Source of the DNA: Prosthecodimorpha staleyi
Lineage (GTDB): Bacteria > Pseudomonadota > Alphaproteobacteria > Rhizobiales > Ancalomicrobiaceae
NCBI RefSeq assembly: GCF_018729455.1
Contig: NZ_JAHHZF010000001.1
Location: forward strand, 248,001-312,000
Direction of reading: 5' to 3'
DNA length: 64,000 bases
Shown here: piece by piece, positions 25,689 through 33,889 of the stretch
Position numbering within the stretch: position 1 is the first letter of the stretch
Layout of the letters: each line of letters starts with the position of its first letter
The notes under the pieces: generated by a model
Seen by the model: only the letters and a program-made list of their open reading frames with translations
What the model was told of the DNA's origin: nothing
Database searches by the model: none
Program-made: the position numbers and the translations under genes

Positions 25689-26479
25689 GGCGCACAATAT
25701 TGGTGTCTGCCCCAATTGCGGCCATATTATATTCACCCCCTCATGGTGACAGCCTGAATAGGCCGTTCATCCTCCAGTCATCTGCTGGGCATTCGCCGGC
25801 CGACCGCAGCCGATAGACTTTACGGGCAGCGGAGAGATGGGCCGGATCGAACGATTTATTCGTTCTTGAGGGGCAGAGGAATCATCGATCGCCGATCTGC
25901 GATACGATCACGACTTCGCGATATTGCCCGCGCGCCGATCCCATCTCCCCGCAACGCCGCTTCCCGGGTGCTGCGACTCGAATTCTCCACCGGCGCGGAG
26001 CCCCTTGCCCGCCGCCGACCCCGCCCGCCGCCCCGGCATGCCCGCCGCCGGCACGCCGTCCGCCCCGGTCGACCCGGCACCCTCCCGGTCGGCCTCATGC
26101 CGCCGCTTCGTTCGCCGCGCGGTCAACGCGCTCCCCGAAGGCGCTGCACCTCAACCGCTGCCGGCCGCTGCGGCACCGATAGGCCGCCCCGCCCCCGCCC
26201 CGGCTCCGGCTGCCGCGGACCGGTTCCGCGCCCGCCCGGTGCAATGCCGGCAAACGGAATAAGCCCCCGATCGCGGCCGGTTTCGCCGCTCCGACCCGGC
26301 CCTCGGGGCCAGCCGGCTGGGGACGACGCCGAGAAACGCGCATCCCCTGCATCGGGACGCTTGAAATGCCCGAGCCCCGGTGTTACCACACCCCCGCTTC
26401 GCCGCACCCGGCCCCGCGCCGGCCCGCAAGCGCCCGGTTCTCCAAGGAGAATCGTCCGCAAGGGAAAGGCCGAGCCCGT
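25689..26479. other. Intergenic sequence between the FHA operon and tRNA-Gln
   Basis: About 790 bases. The first ~200 are AT-richer, around the FHA operon promoter. The rest is very GC-rich, with Arg/Pro/Ala-type open frames on both strands that I do not accept as genes. No terminator or repeat was seen. Confidence 0.45.
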
Positions 26480-26553
26480 TGGGGGATAGTTCAACGGTAG
26501 AACAGCGGACTCTGACTCCGTTAATCTTGGTTCGAATCCAGGTCCCCCAGCCA
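26480..26553 (+). tRNA. tRNA-Gln (anticodon CTG)
   Basis: A 74-base cloverleaf with encoded CCA. The acceptor stem is TGGGGGA / TCCCCCA, the anticodon stem-loop GCGGA-CTCTGAC-TCCGT has CTG at the centre, and the T-arm has GGTTCGAATCC. It borders the low-GC accessory patch with the reverse transcriptase, a common situation for integrated elements. Confidence 0.96.
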
Positions 26554-27146
26554 CTTCATTGAAATTGTTAGATTTCAGAAACTTAACTTGGGTTGCATGC
26601 CTCATTTCGTACCTTAGTTTGTATTTCAAACCGGCTATTTCATCAGGTCTCAGTTTTTGCTCGCTCTGTGATCTTGATAGCGGATCGGCATTGAGCCTCC
26701 GTCTGCGCCTTCGAGGACTGTGGTGCGGCGAAAAGGTAGAGTACCCGGCGCAGAATTGCGCGGCCGATTAAATCCGAGCGTCTTCGCTCATTCCCCCTCC
26801 GAATGCGCGCGCCGCATCAGGCTACGATACCGAGGTTGGCCAACGTCGCTCTGTTCGCCATCGATCGGACGCAGTTCAGGACGAGTGTTTAACGGCTACC
26901 AGGTTCGAACGTAGATAGTAGGTCGTCGGCAATGTCGAGGCGAGTTACGCGGCCGTAGTCGTCAAGAAAATAGGAGCCCACCCCATAAAAATAATCATTC
27001 AGCCAACTCACGCAGTGCGCTGCGGGATGGCGAAATCAAGAAGGTCACCTGGATGACTTTCCGTGATGTGTTGACGTCTTGTCGGATCCCGTTTCCCCTT
27101 ACCCTCATCTCCAAGAGATGCGTCAACAAAGTAAAGATTAAAAATC
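26554..27146. other. Low-GC stretch between tRNA-Gln and the reverse transcriptase gene
   Basis: About 590 bases, distinctly richer in A/T than the chromosome average. A 70-codon open frame directly after the tRNA (from 26559) has no ribosome binding site and no recognisable similarity, so I do not call it. No copy of the tRNA 3' end was found by eye as an attachment repeat within the patch. Confidence 0.45.
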
Positions 27147-28421
27147 TTAATACCCCGATATGACCGGATACCTACCGCGCGCCCCTTTCTGCTTCGCCTT
27201 TCGTGGGGTGGCGGAGTTGCGGCTTGGCTCCATACCAAAAAACTCCCTTTGTCTGACTCTCAGTTTATCCAACGCATCCGGGCCGAACGAGTGTCTAAAA
27301 AGCGCTCTAACAACTGCATACGGAGCATCCGCCAGAAATTTCTCGATTTCGTCGAAATTAGACGCGCAAGCGTATGCAGATTTATAGCCTATCGCCATAT
27401 CCTGCACCCTTTGTATTATCTGGAAGAAGGTGATTTTTTGTTTTAAAAGAAAGTCAACATTGGAGTAATCATTAATTCGATTTCGTATTTTCTCAATCTG
27501 AGTTGAAGTTATAACGAGGCTATAATCATCCGATCGCTTGCGACGTAGCTCTAAACCTAAAAATTCAACCGGGCAGAAAGGATCGGCAATCGAGGTCTTC
27601 GATTCGCTCCGACCAAGTTCTGGCAATGAAAGTCCGATCGCGGAAAGTATCGATGTAGCATGTTCGTGGGCGGCCCTGCACTCCACCTCCGTGCTACATA
27701 GCACAATGAAGTCGTCTGCATAGCGGACCATTTTGAACCCAAGCCTAGTCATCTCTTCGTCGAATTCACGCAATACGAAGTTTGCGAGCACGGGCGAGAG
27801 TGGCATTCCCTGTCGAATCCCGATGCCTTTTTTTATCCCACAGCTAGCGAGTATTCTGGCCGTCCTGCTATCGGCTTCCTTGCACTCACAACCAATAGCG
27901 TCAGCAAGGAGGAGGTCTAAACTTCTTACTCTCAAAGCCTTAGAAAGATTTTCTGTCAACTCCGCCCGTCGCACGTTGTCAAAAAAAGAACTTATGTCTG
28001 ATTTGTACGCCCACGGGAAGGAATTTCGGAGCTTAACAGCCCTGTCTCTGGCAGCCGAAGCGCCCCTGCCTTTAATAAATCCGAAGCTCACCTCGTTGTT
28101 GATCCTAAGGCGCGGAAGCTCTGCGAGATATCTACAGAGAATTCGTTGGACAATTCGATCCTGAACTGTAGGAATACAAATAACTCGCCATTTGCCATTC
28201 GGTTTTGAAACAAATGCTGGCTTAAGAGCCGTGAATCTATAGGTATCTCGGATGTCAGCGCAAAGCCGATTTAAGTAAACAGTCTTATTTTTCTCAAAGT
28301 CCTGGACAGTGATGCCATCTACCCCCGACGACTGCTGGGAGCGCGCTTCACTGTAAAAGCTTTTCCACGCTTCTATGACAGATTGCTTTGAAAATAAACG
28401 CTCAAGAGTCGAGCTTGACAT
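27147..28421 (-). CDS. Stand-alone reverse transcriptase, possibly antiviral (DRT/group II-like)
   Basis: 424 residues. The RT core shows GVDGITVQDF near 33-42, RVICIPTVQDRIVQ near 79-92, motif A SDISSFFD (Asp142), GIRQGMPLSPVLAN near 201-214 and the catalytic YADD at 234-237. The QG-x-x-x-SP motif and RT0-like N-terminus resemble group II intron and related RTs. No maturase X domain with HNH is visible; the last ~110 residues are a helical, basic tail. Codon use is far more A/T-rich than its neighbours, indicating transfer. The start ATG lies inside the 3' end of the upstream small ORF (20-base overlap). Lone RTs of this size often act in phage defence; that role is inference here. Confidence 0.85.
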   Translation of the reverse strand: MSSSTLERLFSKQSVIEAWKSFYSEARSQQSSGVDGITVQDFEKNKTVYLNRLCADIRDTYRFTALKPAFVSKPNGKWRVICIPTVQDRIVQRILCRYLAELPRLRINNEVSFGFIKGRGASAARDRAVKLRNSFPWAYKSDISSFFDNVRRAELTENLSKALRVRSLDLLLADAIGCECKEADSRTARILASCGIKKGIGIRQGMPLSPVLANFVLREFDEEMTRLGFKMVRYADDFIVLCSTEVECRAAHEHATSILSAIGLSLPELGRSESKTSIADPFCPVEFLGLELRRKRSDDYSLVITSTQIEKIRNRINDYSNVDFLLKQKITFFQIIQRVQDMAIGYKSAYACASNFDEIEKFLADAPYAVVRALFRHSFGPDALDKLRVRQREFFGMEPSRNSATPRKAKQKGARGRYPVISGY

Positions 28422-28803
28422 TTAAGTGCAGTCCGCCGCCCGTGCTGAATTGCCCCCACCGGGCGGCCATTGCAAGATCGGCGTCGTGGCCTAAGCCTCG
28501 CCGCCCCAACACCCTCTGCGAACGTGTCGCACAAGATGTCATCTCCAGCTCGATGCCATGTTTCGGAGAACGCTCAGTAGAGCATTCGCCAACACCGACT
28601 GAAGTATCGCCAACACGCAGCCAGACCAAGACGCCCGTGCCCTGCGAGTTGCCCACGGCAAGTCGAAATTCCGCAGTCTCACTGTACAGCAAAATAGCCG
28701 ACACTGCAAGCATTACTGCAGATCCCGCCCACCGGGAGAGGTCGCCCCGATCCGGCGCGCTTTTGGTTCCCCGAGGACCACGCCTCGCCCCTGAAAATTG
28801 CAT
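28402..28803 (-). CDS. Small putative membrane protein translationally coupled to the reverse transcriptase
   Basis: 133 residues from the ATG at 28803, with an excellent ribosome binding site GGAGG six bases upstream. A hydrophobic stretch near residues 23-41 (RWAGSAVMLAVSAILLYSE) could span the membrane; the rest is polar with four cysteines or fewer. Its stop lies 20 bases inside the reverse transcriptase gene. Codons 72-109 are contained in the 116-bp direct repeat at 28476-28591. No family was recognised. Alternatively the region may work as a non-coding RNA for the RT and the frame be incidental. Confidence 0.5.
   Translation of the reverse strand: MQFSGARRGPRGTKSAPDRGDLSRWAGSAVMLAVSAILLYSETAEFRLAVGNSQGTGVLVWLRVGDTSVGVGECSTERSPKHGIELEMTSCATRSQRVLGRRGLGHDADLAMAARWGQFSTGGGLHLNVKLDS
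28476..28591. repeat. 116-bp perfect direct repeat, copy 1
   Basis: Identical base for base to 28858-28973, 382 bases away in the same orientation. It begins GATCGGCGTCGTGGCC and ends AGCATTCGCCA; flanking bases differ on both sides. This copy lies within the small ORF upstream of the reverse transcriptase. Confidence 0.95.
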
Positions 28804-28804
28804 A

Positions 28805-28993
28805 CTAGCCTCCATTAAGCCGTTGGGGGGCATGGGGCCTGCGCTTTGTTGGCTGACGATCGGCGTCGTGGCCTAAGCCTCGCCGCCCCAACACCCTCTG
28901 CGAACGTGTCGCACAAGATGTCATCTCCAGCTCGATGCCATGTTTCGGAGAACGCTCAGTAGAGCATTCGCCACTGGCCAAAGGGCGATGCAA
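28805..28993 (-). CDS. Short ORF carrying the second copy of the repeat, doubtful
   Basis: 62 codons starting at an ATG at 28993 and stopping two bases before the start of the 133-residue ORF. Residues 8-45 are identical to codons 72-109 of that ORF because both contain the 116-bp repeat in the same frame. No clear ribosome binding site. It may be a duplicated fragment rather than a gene, or part of an RNA leader. Confidence 0.25.
   Translation of the reverse strand: MHRPLASGECSTERSPKHGIELEMTSCATRSQRVLGRRGLGHDADRQPTKRRPHAPQRLNGG
28858..28973. repeat. 116-bp perfect direct repeat, copy 2
   Basis: Second copy of the repeat described at 28476-28591. On the transcribed minus strand it comes first, in the leader of the small ORF/reverse transcriptase pair. 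Perfect identity means either recent duplication or active maintenance. Confidence 0.95.
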
Positions 28994-29266
28994 TCAGGTC
29001 CGAATCGCAACTCTCGCGGAACGTACCTAGCATCTGCGGTCCATAAGAGTGATCAGATCCAGTCAAGCCTCAGCCGGCGCCGCCGAGATGGTGTCCGGTA
29101 TGATCGATATGCGCAGACGGCCCGAATGCGATTTATTCTGCCTAGTCCACGAAACCGCACCGCGGCGAGTGCGCGAACTTCTTCGCCAGTACCCATTTTT
29201 CAGTATTGTTCATTTTACAATTTAGAAGATATTTGCGCACGGATGGTATTAGGCGATCGCTCTCAC

Positions 29267-29431
29267 TCACATCCTCCCGAATCCGCCCCGCCGCCCCCTA
29301 CGGCAGGCGTCCGAACAATACAGTACCTGGTCCCAGACCTTGCTCCACTTCTTGCGCCAGGTGAACGGGCGCTGGCAGACGGTGCAGGGCTTGGTCGGGA
29401 GGTTGGCCTTTTCGATGCGCTTCTTCTTCAT
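29267..29431 (-). CDS. DUF2256 zinc-ribbon-like protein
   Basis: 54 residues. Two cysteine pairs, CTVC near 16-19 and YCSDAC near 39-43, flank the family signature RPFTWRKKWSKVWDQV. DUF2256 proteins are small putative metal-binding proteins that occur beside, or fused to, FeS-type photolyases. The photolyase gene is 250 bases upstream on the same strand, matching that association. The function is unknown; it may assist the photolyase. Confidence 0.88.
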   Translation of the reverse strand: MKKKRIEKANLPTKPCTVCQRPFTWRKKWSKVWDQVLYCSDACRRGRRGGFGRM

Positions 29432-29678
29432 GGTTTGACCTGTTCGGGAGACGGTCCGGATCGCGTAGCGGCTCCGATCGGGGACCCGGCGCCGGTCGCG
29501 GGGGCGGGTCGGCGATTTTTGGGCGGCGTCGGTCGCCGTGCTTCCCGGGCGCGACTCGCTCCGGGGGCCTCTGCCGAACCCTGCCGGTCCCGCTCGCCTC
29601 CTCGTCGCTCGCCTCGGTCCCGATCGTCCACTTTCCCGATCGCCCCTTCCCCGATCGCCCCCCGCCGGATCGCACCGC

Positions 29679-31217
29679 TCACAACCGCCCCTCGCGCATG
29701 GCGGCGCGGTGAGCCTCGGCCTGGTGGCGCAGGGCCGCCTGCTTGTCGGGGGCCATGCGGTCCCAGGTGGCGTAGACATGGGGCATGCGGGCGTTGCGGC
29801 TGAAGCGGTCGCGGTGGCGGGCGAGGAAATCCCAATAGAGGGCGTTGAACGGGCAGGCGCCCGCGCCGACCGCGCGGGCGGGATCGTAGGCGCAGCCGCT
29901 GCAGAAATTGCTCATGCGGTTGATGTAGTTGCCGCTGGCCGCATAGGGCTTGGAGGCGAGCAGGCCGCCATCGGCGTAGAGCGCCATGCCGAGCGTGTTG
30001 GGAGCCTCGACCCACTCATAGGCATCGGCATAGACGGCCAGATACCATTCGTGCACGGCCTTCGGGTCGATCCCGGCCAGGAGCGCGAAATTGCCGGTGA
30101 CCATCAGGCGCTGGATGTGGTGCGAATAGGCGTGGTCATGCGTCTGCGCGAAGGCCTCGCGCATGCAGGCCATGCGGGTCTCGCCGCTCCAATAGAACCA
30201 GGGCAGCGGCTCAGCCGCGCCGAGGGCGTTGCGCTCGACATAGCCGGGCATGAAGCGCCAGTAGATGCCGCGGACATATTCGCGCCAGCCGAGGATCTGC
30301 CGGATGAAGCCCTCGGCGGCATTGAGCGGCGCCAGGCCTTCGCGATAGGCGGCCTCGGCCTTGCGGCAGACCTCCAGCGGATCGATCAGTCCGGCATTCA
30401 GATAGGCGGCGAGCAGCGAGTGGCTGAGATAGGGCTCGCCCTTGACCATCGCGTCCTGATGGTCGCCGAAGCCCGGCAGGATCTCGGCGATGAAATGATC
30501 GAGCTCGCGCAGCGCCTGGCGGCGCGTGACCGCGAAATGGAACGGCTCGAGCCGGCCGTAGCCGTCGGGAAAGTGCCGGCGGACGAGATCGAGCACGGCC
30601 AGCGTGATGGCGTCCTTGCGGAAGCTGATCCGCGGCGGCGATGTGAGGCCCTGTTTCGGCGGCTTGCGGTTGTCGGCGTCGAAATTCCAGCGCCCGCCCG
30701 CCGGGGTGCCGTCCGGCTCCATCAGGAGGCCGTGCCGGCGCCGCATCTCGCGATAGAAATACTCCATCCGCAATTCGCGCCGCCCCTCCGCCCAGGCGTC
30801 GAAGTCCGCATGCGAACACAGGAACCGCGTGTCCGGCAGGATGTCGAAGGGCACGCCGAGCCCGTCCCGCATCGCCTCGAAGTTTTCGCGCAGGCGCCAT
30901 TCGCCCGGCTCCGTGACGGCGATGCGGGACGGCTGCAGCGCCTCGACGGCGCGCCGGATCTCGCCCTCCAGGCTCTGCGTGTTGGCGGCCTCGTCGAGGG
31001 CGACGTAGCGCACGATATGGCCGGCGGCGCGCAGGGCCTCGGCGAAATGGCGCATGGCCGAGAACAGGAAGGCGATCTTCTTGACGTGATGGCGGACATA
31101 GGTCGCCTCCGCCATCACCTCGGCGATCAGGAACACGTCCCGCCCCGTCTCCGCCCCGGCGACGTTCGCGAGGCGCGGCGAGAGCTGGTCGCCGAGGATG
31201 ACGCGCAGCACCGTCAT
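29679..31217 (-). CDS. FeS-cluster (6-4) photolyase/cryptochrome (PhrB-like)
   Basis: 512 residues of the iron-sulfur bacterial cryptochrome/photolyase group (FeS-BCP). It opens with the characteristic LRVILGDQLS. The C-terminal FAD-binding half has GFIRQILGWREYVRGIYW, followed by the cluster region CSGCAYD with a third Cys in GACPFNALYW; a fourth cysteine (LEVCRKAE) lies before the FAD region. Characterised members repair (6-4) photoproducts using FAD and carry a 4Fe-4S cluster. Light-dependent DNA repair is the likely role. DUF2256 follows downstream. Confidence 0.95.
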   Translation of the reverse strand: MTVLRVILGDQLSPRLANVAGAETGRDVFLIAEVMAEATYVRHHVKKIAFLFSAMRHFAEALRAAGHIVRYVALDEAANTQSLEGEIRRAVEALQPSRIAVTEPGEWRLRENFEAMRDGLGVPFDILPDTRFLCSHADFDAWAEGRRELRMEYFYREMRRRHGLLMEPDGTPAGGRWNFDADNRKPPKQGLTSPPRISFRKDAITLAVLDLVRRHFPDGYGRLEPFHFAVTRRQALRELDHFIAEILPGFGDHQDAMVKGEPYLSHSLLAAYLNAGLIDPLEVCRKAEAAYREGLAPLNAAEGFIRQILGWREYVRGIYWRFMPGYVERNALGAAEPLPWFYWSGETRMACMREAFAQTHDHAYSHHIQRLMVTGNFALLAGIDPKAVHEWYLAVYADAYEWVEAPNTLGMALYADGGLLASKPYAASGNYINRMSNFCSGCAYDPARAVGAGACPFNALYWDFLARHRDRFSRNARMPHVYATWDRMAPDKQAALRHQAEAHRAAMREGRL

Positions 31218-31554
31218 GTCCCGGCCGCTCCCGCCGGCAGGCCTGCCGGGAGAATTTCCAGCCGCCCTCGGCCTCGATCTGTCGACATCACACCGCGCTT
31301 TCCCGTCCCCGGCGGCGCCAGGAGGCCCGCCCGCCCCCTTTCACGCAGCCGGCGGTCGATCGGATGCCGCCGGCGGCCCGGGCTGCGGACGCAAGCCGAT
31401 CCGGCGGCAGCGCCCGCCGGTGTCCATGCGGACGGTGCACTCGGCCCGGCGGGCCCGACCGGCCCCGACATTGGCGGGCGCCCATCCGGCGCCCGGTGCG
31501 TCGCCGCCGGACCGGACGCCCGATCCTGCGGGACGACCCGGCCGGATGCCTCAG
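31218..31554. other. Intergenic stretch upstream of the photolyase gene
   Basis: About 340 GC-rich bases between the photolyase start and the hydrolase stop. No gene, RNA or terminator could be supported. Confidence 0.45.
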
Positions 31555-32415
31555 CTACCCCAAATGCTCCGCCAGAAACCCGCGCATGGCCGCGCCGATC
31601 TCCGCCGCATGGGTTTCCAGCGCGAAATGCCCGCTTTCGACGAACCGCACGTCGGCGGACGGCACGTCGCGCTTGAAGGCCTCAGCCCCGGCCGGAAGGA
31701 AGAACGGATCGTTCCGGCCCCAGATGGCGAGCACCGGCGGCCGGTGCGTGCGCAGATAGTCGTGAATCGTGCCGTAGAAGGCGACGTTGTTTCTGTAATC
31801 CAGAAGCAGATCGAGCTGAATCTCGTCGTTTCCCGGACGCGACAGGTAGAAATCATCCAGGTTGCGGCCATCGGGCGAGACCCGTGTCGGGTCGTCGACG
31901 CCATGGGTATACTGGAACAGCGTGGTTTGCGGGGCGAGGAAGTCGCGCAGGGCATCGCGATTGGCTTGGGTCGGCTCGCGCCAATAGGCCTGAACCGGCG
32001 CGAAGGCCTGCGACACGCCGTCCAGATAGGCATTGCCGTTCTGGGTGACGATGGCGGCAATGCGGTCCGGGTGCTCGACGGCGAGGCGGAAGCCGACCGG
32101 GGCTCCGTAGTCGAAAACGTAGAGGGCGAAACGCGTGAGGCCGATCACCTCGGTGAAGCGCTCGACCACCTTCGCGATGGTGCGGAAGCTGTAGTCGAAG
32201 CTGCCCCGCGGCGGCTGCTCGGACATGCCGAAGCCCGGCAGGTCGGGGGCGACGACATGGTAGTGGCCGGCAAGTTCCGGAATCAGATCGCGAAACATGT
32301 GGCTGGCGCTGGGAAAGCCGTGCAGCAGCAGGATGCCGGGCCGGCGCCTGTCGCCGGCCTCGCGGTAGAAGACGTCAAGACCATCGACATCGATCGTCTT
32401 ATGGCGAACCGTCAT
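31555..32415 (-). CDS. Alpha/beta hydrolase, epoxide hydrolase/haloalkane dehalogenase-like
   Basis: 286 residues. The oxyanion element is HGFPSASHMFRDLI (from about 32). The nucleophile is an aspartate (about D102) in VFDYGAPVGFR rather than a serine, as in epoxide hydrolases and haloalkane dehalogenases. The acid is probably Asp in WGRNDPFF and the base His in VESGHFALETH. The actual substrate is unknown. It is transcribed divergently from the LysR gene at 32837, which is its likely regulator. The ribosome binding site GGAGAA precedes the ATG. Confidence 0.9.
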   Translation of the reverse strand: MTVRHKTIDVDGLDVFYREAGDRRRPGILLLHGFPSASHMFRDLIPELAGHYHVVAPDLPGFGMSEQPPRGSFDYSFRTIAKVVERFTEVIGLTRFALYVFDYGAPVGFRLAVEHPDRIAAIVTQNGNAYLDGVSQAFAPVQAYWREPTQANRDALRDFLAPQTTLFQYTHGVDDPTRVSPDGRNLDDFYLSRPGNDEIQLDLLLDYRNNVAFYGTIHDYLRTHRPPVLAIWGRNDPFFLPAGAEAFKRDVPSADVRFVESGHFALETHAAEIGAAMRGFLAEHLG

Positions 32416-32836
32416 GATTGTTCTCCTGGTTTGAGCGTGAAACGGGATGATCGCGAACGCGCTTCCGCGTCGCTGCCGCCGGGTTGCGGGAGGTCGTGAT
32501 CCGGGCAGGCCGGCACGTGCCGGCTCGAAGGGCTCGTCCTGAGGTCAGGGCGAACGCGGCGCCCGCGGGGGATGTCTCGCGGCCCGGTTCGGAGCGCAGG
32601 AGCGACCGCACCCGGACGGACGGAAGACCGCGGCCGCACCGGGATGTCGGCCGGCGACGGCACGTAGGGACCGGCCCGCGAGGGGGTCCGGCCGGGCGTT
32701 CGGCCCTGCGATTGCTCTTGGGAAGTCCCTCTGCGCCTCGGCCATACCCGACCGGTGCCGACAGAGATGCCGCCTATCGCATTTCGGCGGTAGGCTGTAG
32801 AAATGGAACCCGAACTTCCATATTGCGAGAGGATCG
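32416..32836. other. Divergent intergenic region between hydrolase and LysR regulator
   Basis: About 420 bases that should contain both promoters and the LysR binding site. I could not single out a convincing T-N11-A palindrome or -35/-10 pair. GAGAGG just before 32837 is the LysR ribosome binding site. No gene was seen. Confidence 0.45.
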
Positions 32837-33781
32837 ATGGACCGGTTCGAGGCCATGCGGACCTTGCTGGCCGCCGTGGACGGCGGGAGCCTGTCGGCGG
32901 CGTCCCGTCAATTGAACATTCCCCTGCCGACCGTCAGCCGGCGCGTCTCCGATCTGGAAACGCTGCTCGGTTCCCAACTGGTGGTGCGAACGCAGCGCAG
33001 GCTTCTGCTCACCGAGGCCGGAGCCGCCTATGTGGCGTCCGCACGGCGCGTCCTCGACGAACTGGCGGAAGCGGAACGCGCCGTATCCGGCGAATATCGC
33101 GTGCCCCGGGGCGAATTGCTGATCACCGCGCCGATCCAGTTCGGCAAGACGCATGTCGCACCGATCGTTCACGAATTTCTCGATGCCTATCCGGAGGTGA
33201 CGGTCAGGCTTGCGCTGACCGACGGCATCGTCGATCTGGTCGAAACGCATGTCGATGTCGCGCTGCGCCTCGGCCATCTGCCGGACAGCCGCCTCGTGGC
33301 CAGGCGCGTCGGCACGCTGCGCTGGCTGGCCTGTGCCAGCCCGGACTATCTCGCACGCCGCGGTCGGCCGGCTTCGCCCGGAGACCTGTCCGGGCACGCC
33401 TGCATCGCCTATGAAGGATTTGAACTTTGGCGGGACTGGACTTTCGCCGGCCCGCGCGGCCTGCAGACCATCGTCGTCCGTCCGCGCTATTCCGTGAACA
33501 CGGCCGATGCCGTCGTCGCGGGGGCCGCAGCGGGGTTGGGCATCGCCTATGTCATGTCCTACCAGGCGGCCGAGAGCCTTCGCGACGGCGCGCTCGTCGA
33601 GGTCCTGCCGGAATGGGCGCCGGCACCCTTTCCTGTCCAGATCGTGCATGCCCCGCGGACACAGTTGCCGGTGAAGCTCAGGGCGTTCCTGGATTTCGTC
33701 ACGCCGCGCCTGCAGCTGCGTTTGCGGGACGTTGCGGCGATCGTCGATGGCAGTCGCGGCCCGGACGACAGCCGGACCTGA
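32837..33781 (+). CDS. LysR family transcriptional regulator
   Basis: 314 residues. An N-terminal winged helix-turn-helix (about 1-60: VDGGSLSAASRQLNIPLPTV with SRRVSDLETLLG) is followed by a LysR substrate-binding domain (about 90-295), of the subgroup with GELLITAPIQFGKTHVAPI and DVALRLGHLPDS. Members sense small molecules and usually regulate a divergent gene, here the alpha/beta hydrolase at 31555-32415. Confidence 0.94.
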   Translation: MDRFEAMRTLLAAVDGGSLSAASRQLNIPLPTVSRRVSDLETLLGSQLVVRTQRRLLLTEAGAAYVASARRVLDELAEAERAVSGEYRVPRGELLITAPIQFGKTHVAPIVHEFLDAYPEVTVRLALTDGIVDLVETHVDVALRLGHLPDSRLVARRVGTLRWLACASPDYLARRGRPASPGDLSGHACIAYEGFELWRDWTFAGPRGLQTIVVRPRYSVNTADAVVAGAAAGLGIAYVMSYQAAESLRDGALVEVLPEWAPAPFPVQIVHAPRTQLPVKLRAFLDFVTPRLQLRLRDVAAIVDGSRGPDDSRT

Positions 33782-33889
33782 GGTCTGGAACGGATCCCCT
33801 CGCCGCTCGGGCGGACGTGCGACAGCGCTCCCGAGGCCGGCTCGCGAGGAGCCGGCGCCGGGAGACCGGGCCCTGCCCGATCGAGACCG

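Noticed and set aside
22843-25749. A 968-codon open frame on the plus strand opposite the FHA genes
   Set aside because: It reads antisense to three genes with clear domains. Its Arg/His/Gly-rich translation has no motif, a common artefact in GC-rich DNA.
25866-26489. A 207-codon Arg/Pro-rich frame before tRNA-Gln
   Set aside because: The composition is that of random GC-rich sequence, and the frame runs into the tRNA.
26559-26771. A 70-codon open frame directly after tRNA-Gln
   Set aside because: It starts within 6 bases of the tRNA end, has no ribosome binding site, and its sequence resembles nothing recognisable.
26900-28500. Complete group II intron
   Set aside because: No domain V-like hairpin or exon-binding structure was recognised, and the RT lacks a visible maturase/HNH part.
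28388-28876. Plus-strand open frame of 162 codons over the repeat region
   Set aside because: No ribosome binding site, and it runs antisense to the RT leader and the better-supported minus-strand ORF.
27147-28973. Diversity-generating retroelement
   Set aside because: The repeats are identical with no adenine-specific differences, and the RT has QGMPLSP rather than the DGR-type IGxxxSQ motif; no variable target protein is nearby.
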